A program made the translations under genes and the position numbers. Positions 59,344 through 64,000 of a stretch of 64,000 nucleotides of DNA are shown one piece after another. Below the pieces are notes generated by a model that was not told where the DNA came from, ran no database searches, and saw nothing but the letters and a program-made list of their open reading frames with translations. The stretch covers positions 28,848,001 through 28,912,000 of the forward strand of contig NC_081818.1 of the NCBI RefSeq assembly GCF_030704535.1, given 5' to 3'. Within the stretch, counting starts at the first letter, position 1, and each line of letters starts with the position of its first letter. This stretch comes from Vitis vinifera. Taxonomy: Eukaryota > Streptophyta > Magnoliopsida > Vitales > Vitaceae.

Positions 59344-59896
59344 TTCTTGATTCTGAGGCTACTGCATTGCACAAGAGGGGAACAAGAAGAAGGAAAAGGA
59401 AGAGTTGATGATGAAGAATTCAGAGATTTTCTTCCATTTATACTCTGATTTTTCTTGGTGGATCTTGAAGTGTGGTGTAATTCAAGTTGATACAAATTCT
59501 ATTAACATTAAATGATTAAATATAAAAAAATATAAGATAATTAGAATTTTCGTTTACATTTACCCATTTAAAAAAAAAATTGAAAAAAAAATATCAAAAG
59601 GAAAATAGAAAAAAAAAAAAGAAGAAAAGTTGAACCGACGATTAATGTAGGGCCAAAATTATAGATAATTATGGTTCCGAAATTATAGGTAATATTAATA
59701 ATTGAAAAGGTCGAACCGATGCCACCCTTTCAAATTTGAACCAAGAACTAATGGAATTATGAAGTCAACCAATGGAATCTCGCCACGTAATGATAACAGT
59801 AAGCTCTACTGTCCTCATCCGCACCAGATTCCACCCGTAAATGACCTACCGGTTCACGAAAGGAGCGGGGCCGTATATCCAAATTCCAGAGGATTC
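59344..59896. promoter_or_regulatory. Divergent intergenic region, possible shared promoter
   Basis: 553 bp between the start codons of array copy 4 (minus) and the flavoprotein gene (plus). The middle (59510-59640) is AT-rich, the flanks GC-richer. It must contain both promoters unless copy 4 is silent. No individual element is called. Confidence 0.5.
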
Positions 59897-62800
59897 ATGA
59901 GCTTCACTCTCGTCCGCTTCATCCACACTAGCATTAGCAGAAACCATGGTTTTCCCATTATGTCCCCCAAGAAGAAATTATTTACCACAGCTGCAACCTC
60001 CACGTCTCCAAAGGTGACGTTTCTCTGCTTTTATTTTGTTTTCTCCGTAACCAAACGGAGGGAAACAATTTTTTTTTTTTTTCTTTACCTGTTTTTTGTT
60101 TCTTTTTTTTTTTTTTCTTTTTCTTTTTCTTTTTTTCTTTTTGAAGATTTTTGGTTGTTTGTTATTTTTCTTTGATTGATAGTCAAGTGAAGAGCGGTTG
60201 GTGGTGGTTGGGGGTGGAGCAGCTGGAGTGTATGGAGCAATCAGGGCCAAGACTGTAGCTCCCAATCTCGACGTGGTGATAATTGAAAAGGGAAAGCCGC
60301 TCTCAAAGGTTTGTCTGATTTCAATGTAGACATCCATGGATAATTAATGCAGTGGGTCTTCTTCACAGCGATTTTTTTTTACTGTTTGTTTTTCCGGGAA
60401 AACAATCTTGGCGATTCATATGGAAAACAAGTTTGATAGTTGGGTTTTTTTTTAATACATCACCTGAATGTGGTGTTCTTCACAAAATGCACAGGTGAAA
60501 ATTTCCGGAGGAGGGCGATGCAATGTGACAAATGGGCATTGTCTGGACAAAATGGTGAGGCTTACTATGATGAAATAAGAGACATCTTGTTTTTCGAGAA
60601 CCTTTATAATTAGGAAAATAGTTGTACTATGTAAAAATCCACGCATATAAAAGATATTGTTTATACAACCCGCCGAGCTGTACTGTTGCCTATGTGTGAT
60701 TTGTTTAGTAACTACTGATATGATACTTTATTTCCTCTTGGTAATGATGCATATTTCACTTGTGAAATCTTTTCTTTCTTTCATTTATACACCAATTGAA
60801 TTATGTTTAATTGATCAATGTAGACCTAGTCGAATGGTTCACCTTGGAGTAGGAAGTAGTTATTTACTGGCTGTTGGTCAAGATGTGATATGGTTCATTT
60901 CCAGTATGTGTGTCATGATTGGTGTCATCTTGTATTACGAATTCTGAATTATTTCATGTTAATATCCAAGGAAGATCAATGGCTATACTGTTTTGGGATT
61001 ATTCATGCTTTTGTTGGGTGCAGAACTCAGAAATTGAAGATATGTGGTGTGGCTATATTGAAATGCTTATTTGACTTCCTGAGGGCAGTAGTGATAACCT
61101 TGGTTTCATAAATTCCTGGAAACAAGATAATTGGAATCATTTTACTGCTTAGCTATAGCTGTGGTATTGTCTAGTGTTTTGTAACCCATAACTTAGGACA
61201 GATTTTTGTTGCATTGGATTGGGCTATGGAGAAGTAGCTTTTATAATCCTTTCTGGCTTCTGGGTCTGCCAATATTTCTAGTTTAAAGTTGCTTGAGTAT
61301 GATAAATTCACTAAAACAACTCACACTTTGCTCCTAAATTTTCTGTGTTTCTTGGACTGAATAAATACTCTGGTATTGGCAGAATATAAATGAACCGACC
61401 AACAAAATTGTAACTTCTTTTTTATTCTTATCAATCTGGCATTCTCAATATCAGTTGTATGATTGAAAATTCTAAAATAGTAATCCAGGATTTGAACATT
61501 AGTATGATAAAATATTGTTCAGAATGCTAAATTTGTGCATAGATTTTGGCAGAGCATTATCCTAGGGGTAATAAGGAATTCAGGGGGTCTTTCTTCAGCA
61601 TGCATGGCCCAGTGGATACAATGTCATGGTTTTCTGATCATGGTGTGAACCTAAAGGTAATTTTCAAGAAAGCATTCCACTTGTTTCTATCTTTATTGTG
61701 CATATGAAATTGATTCTTATAATTGTGCATTACTATTCTACCCTTAGACTGAGGATGATGGGCGGGTATTTCCTGTCAGCAACAGTTCGTCTTCTGTAAT
61801 TGAGTGCCTCATGTCTGAGATGAAGAAGAGGAGAGGTATGTTTACCGACTAGGAACTGTTTGGTACTGTTTACTTGTTCCCCATCTCTTTCATTGTGCTT
61901 ATGTTGTGGGGTTTGTGGTTCTTTAGCACCTTAATGTCCTATTAAACCACCTTTTTGCCAGGTGAATGTCTTTGGGAAGTTGACTCCTGACCTTTAATAT
62001 GCTCTTTTATTGCAGATCCTTCAATGGAAAACTATTAGGTAAATATAGATATCAAGGATTTCCTGCTGACAAAAAGTTAGGGCCTGTTTGTTTAGTGTTT
62101 TCAAGAACTGTTTTCTGTTCTTGAAAACAAAAAACACAAAAAACTCGTTTGGTTGAGAGGGTCGTTTTTGTTTTTATTGTTTCCCGTGTTCTCAAAATGG
62201 CACTATTTAGAGAACAACAAAATGTTGTTTTCCCCGTTTTTTTACTGTTTACAGAACAAAATTAAACAAAAAAAAACCATCTGTTCTCCGTGTTTTTTTT
62301 TTTCTTCCCGTTCTCATCTCTTCTCCAGCACAGTCTCAGTCTTGATTCAAGGTTGTGAAATTTAAATCCAATGGCACAATAGCAAAGAGACCCCTAAAAC
62401 GGATCCAGAAAACACAGGGAGCAAGAAAATCCATTTTTTTTTGTTTTCCTTGGGGTTTTTGCTTGGATTTTCTCGGAAATCAAACGAGGATGAATTTTCC
62501 CGGAAATCGAATGGGGGATGGATTTTCTTGGGAATCAAACGGGGGTTGCAAAAAAAATAATAATAATAATAACATGATTAGATTAGTACCTGCGAGGATT
62601 GAGAGTCGCAGAGGAAAATAGGGCCTTTTAGGGATTCTCTCAACTGGAGGGCAACTTCAGAAAAGGGCTTCTTGATGCCCGATGGAGGGCAACTTCAGAA
62701 AAGGGCTTCTTGATGCCCGAGAGAGGGAGAGAAGTGGGTGGCATTTTTAATTTTTGGTTTTAGTAGAGATAAAAAATAAATTAACAAATCACGAGAACAT

Positions 62801-64000
62801 AATTTTTAATAAAGTTAAAGATTAAATAAAAAAATATTAATAAAAATAATTTTATTATGTTTGATTTATTTTAAAAAAATATAAAAAATATTTTTATTTT
62901 TAAATTAATAAAATAAATAATTTTTTAAATTTAAATGAACTATATATCTAAAAATTATTTATAAATTTATAATATAAAATTACTTGAAGAAAATATTTTA
63001 TTAATTAGAAAATAAAAAAAAACATCTTTCAAACGTGTCTTTTGTTTTATTTGTTCTAATTTTTTTTTTTATTAACTCAACTAAACATGTTTTTTTGTTT
63101 TTGAGAACAAAAACTGTTTTTTAAAATTCAGTTCCCAAACATAATTTTTTTTTAAAAAACACCAAAAACTGTTCTTAAAAACTGTTCTCAAAAACTATTT
63201 TCCAGAACAGTTTTCAAAAACAGCAACCAAACAGGCCCTTAATTTTGTGGGGCTTTATTTATTTATTTATTGACAGGCTTGTAGGGTCCTTTCTATTGCA
63301 TTTTTATATTTAATGATTCCCAGACAACAAGATAGCATACCCCTGTTAATTTATAAATATTTTAGTTGCAGCTCTTCCAGTAAAGGAATATATAAGGAAT
63401 CATACGCTATTTTGCTAATACTCAACTATAATATATCTGAAAAAGATATATAGATAGATAGATAGATTTTATGAGGGGGTCTTATTACCGTTGGCAGACA
63501 AATCTCATGCTGTATGATATTGTCTCAGATGTTAATAATAGGTCTTGGGTGTCAAAGTTTTATGTTTACATTTTTTTTCTTGACGTATGTTGATGTGCAT
63601 GCTGAAAAGTGAGCTCCTCAATCAGTTTTGCTGCAGACTGGAAAAGTTGTGACAACTGTGTCAACTACTGTTGGTGGGAAATTCCTTCTCAAGATTGAGA
63701 AGCGTACTATCAATTCAGTTGAATATCTTGAAGCTGATTACCTAATAATTGCTAGTGGGAGTAGCCGGCAGGTTGTGATGGATAATAGGCTCATCTGCAT
63801 TTTCATGAGCATGGATTACATTTCTTAATGAAGTTTCTTTTTTGTTGATACAGGGTTATACCCTAGCCACACAGCTTGGTCATTCAATTATAGATCCAGT
63901 ACCAAGTCTGTTCACTTTCAAGATTGAGGATCCGCATTTGGCAGAATTATCTGGGGTAGCAATGTTTTCTGCTGACCTATGAAAATCCTTTCCCTAATGC
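59897..64000 (+). CDS. HI0933-like FAD/NAD(P)-binding flavoprotein, 5' part
   Basis: Exons: 59897-60013, 60183-60308, 60495-60554, 61543-61656, 61748-61835, 63626-63771, 63854-63955, then a donor; the gene continues past the window. About 251 codons are visible. The N-terminal 39 residues ([19 protein letters not shown]) are Arg/Ser-rich and look like an organelle-targeting peptide. Exon 2 carries the Rossmann dinucleotide site [14 protein letters not shown] ending in VVIIEKG; exon 3 has the family signature [12 protein letters not shown]; exon 5 has [17 protein letters not shown]; exon 6 has [12 protein letters not shown]. These fit the HI0933 family of predicted flavin-dependent oxidoreductases, whose substrate in plants is unknown. 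The exon 6 acceptor at 63625 is chosen because it alone keeps phase from exon 5 (g + tt) and gives VLLQTGKVV. Intron 5 carries a transposon. Confidence 0.88.
62080..63238. mobile_element. 1159-bp element with inverted ends and TTA target duplication, in intron 5 of the flavoprotein gene
   Basis: Left end GGGCCTGTTTG (62080-62090) and right end CAAACAGGCCC (63228-63238) are perfect 11-bp inverted repeats. Imperfect pairing continues inward (GTTTTCAAGAACTG versus CAGTTTTCAAAAAC on the other side). TTA flanks both sides (62077-62079 and 63239-63241). There is no transposase; the longest frame (88 codons, 62355-62621) is low-complexity. The TSD fits a non-autonomous PIF/Harbinger element. Confidence 0.88.
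62645..62720. repeat. Tandem 36-bp duplication inside the intron-5 element
   Basis: GGAGGGCAACTTCAGAAAAG then GGCTTCTTGATGCCCGA occurs twice in direct succession with hardly any difference. Confidence 0.9.
63446..63468. repeat. (TAGA)n microsatellite in intron 5 of the flavoprotein gene
   Basis: Short run of ATAGATAGATAGATAGAT. No other significance. Confidence 0.85.

Noticed and set aside
61836..63625. Additional flavoprotein exon around 62017 or an acceptor at 63634
   Set aside because: Neither keeps the phase from exon 5; the acceptor at 63625 does and restores the family pattern.
1..64000. tRNA, rRNA or other structured RNA genes
   Set aside because: Read for tRNA-like arms and rRNA words on both strands without finding any; a covariance-model scan could not be run, so small RNAs cannot be excluded.

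Overview
The window is plant nuclear DNA: AT-rich, with spliced genes, GT-AG introns and many transposon remnants. Gene content (plant-only DUF569, DUF627/DUF629 and LOB-domain families, a PLS-class PPR gene) and the style of the repeats fit a woody dicot. Grapevine (Vitis) is my best guess, but that is inference and no search was run. Nothing bacterial or organellar was seen.

Layout. 1-8 kb is gene-poor: a ~1 kb dispersed repeat present twice, with a reduplicated 3' part, and a frameshifted F-box pseudogene (minus, 2012-3112). 8.2-8.9 kb carries an intact LOB-domain transcription factor (minus). 9-16 kb is a repeat nest: a 325-bp MITE with perfect ends, a ~2.1 kb unit in two direct copies that is itself built of repeated halves, and a small TRIM-like element between the two copies. 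17-26 kb holds two DUF569 genes on the plus strand. They share the DUF569 domain but have unrelated C-termini, a coiled coil in one and a small PB1/ubiquitin-like domain in the other.

26.3-59.3 kb is the core of the window: a tandem array of four ubiquitin-hydrolase-related genes, all minus strand (DUF627, then DUF629 with a C2H2-like finger, a charged linker, and a USP-type peptidase domain at the C-terminus), plus a shattered fifth copy. I rebuilt exon-intron structures by comparing the copies. Copy 1 (1340 aa) and copy 3 (1803 aa) are complete with 11 exons each. Copies 2 and 4 end inside exon 5 and have no peptidase exons. Copy 4 also has a 1-nt deletion in exon 3. Copy 3 has an expanded 135-bp coding minisatellite in its linker and an Asn where the catalytic His is expected, so it looks like a pseudo-deubiquitinase. 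An intronless PPR gene lies between copies 2 and 3. A broken copia element sits antisense in intron 1 of copy 3, and CACTA-type transposase debris with subterminal-type repeats lies between copies 3 and 4.

59.9-64 kb is the 5' part of a HI0933-like FAD flavoprotein gene on the plus strand, divergent from copy 4 and running off the window. Its intron 5 carries a 1159-bp element with perfect 11-bp inverted ends and a TTA target duplication.

The genes do not form one pathway. The array is a picture of birth, decay and neofunctionalisation in one local family, while the PPR, LOB, DUF569 and flavoprotein genes are independent neighbours.
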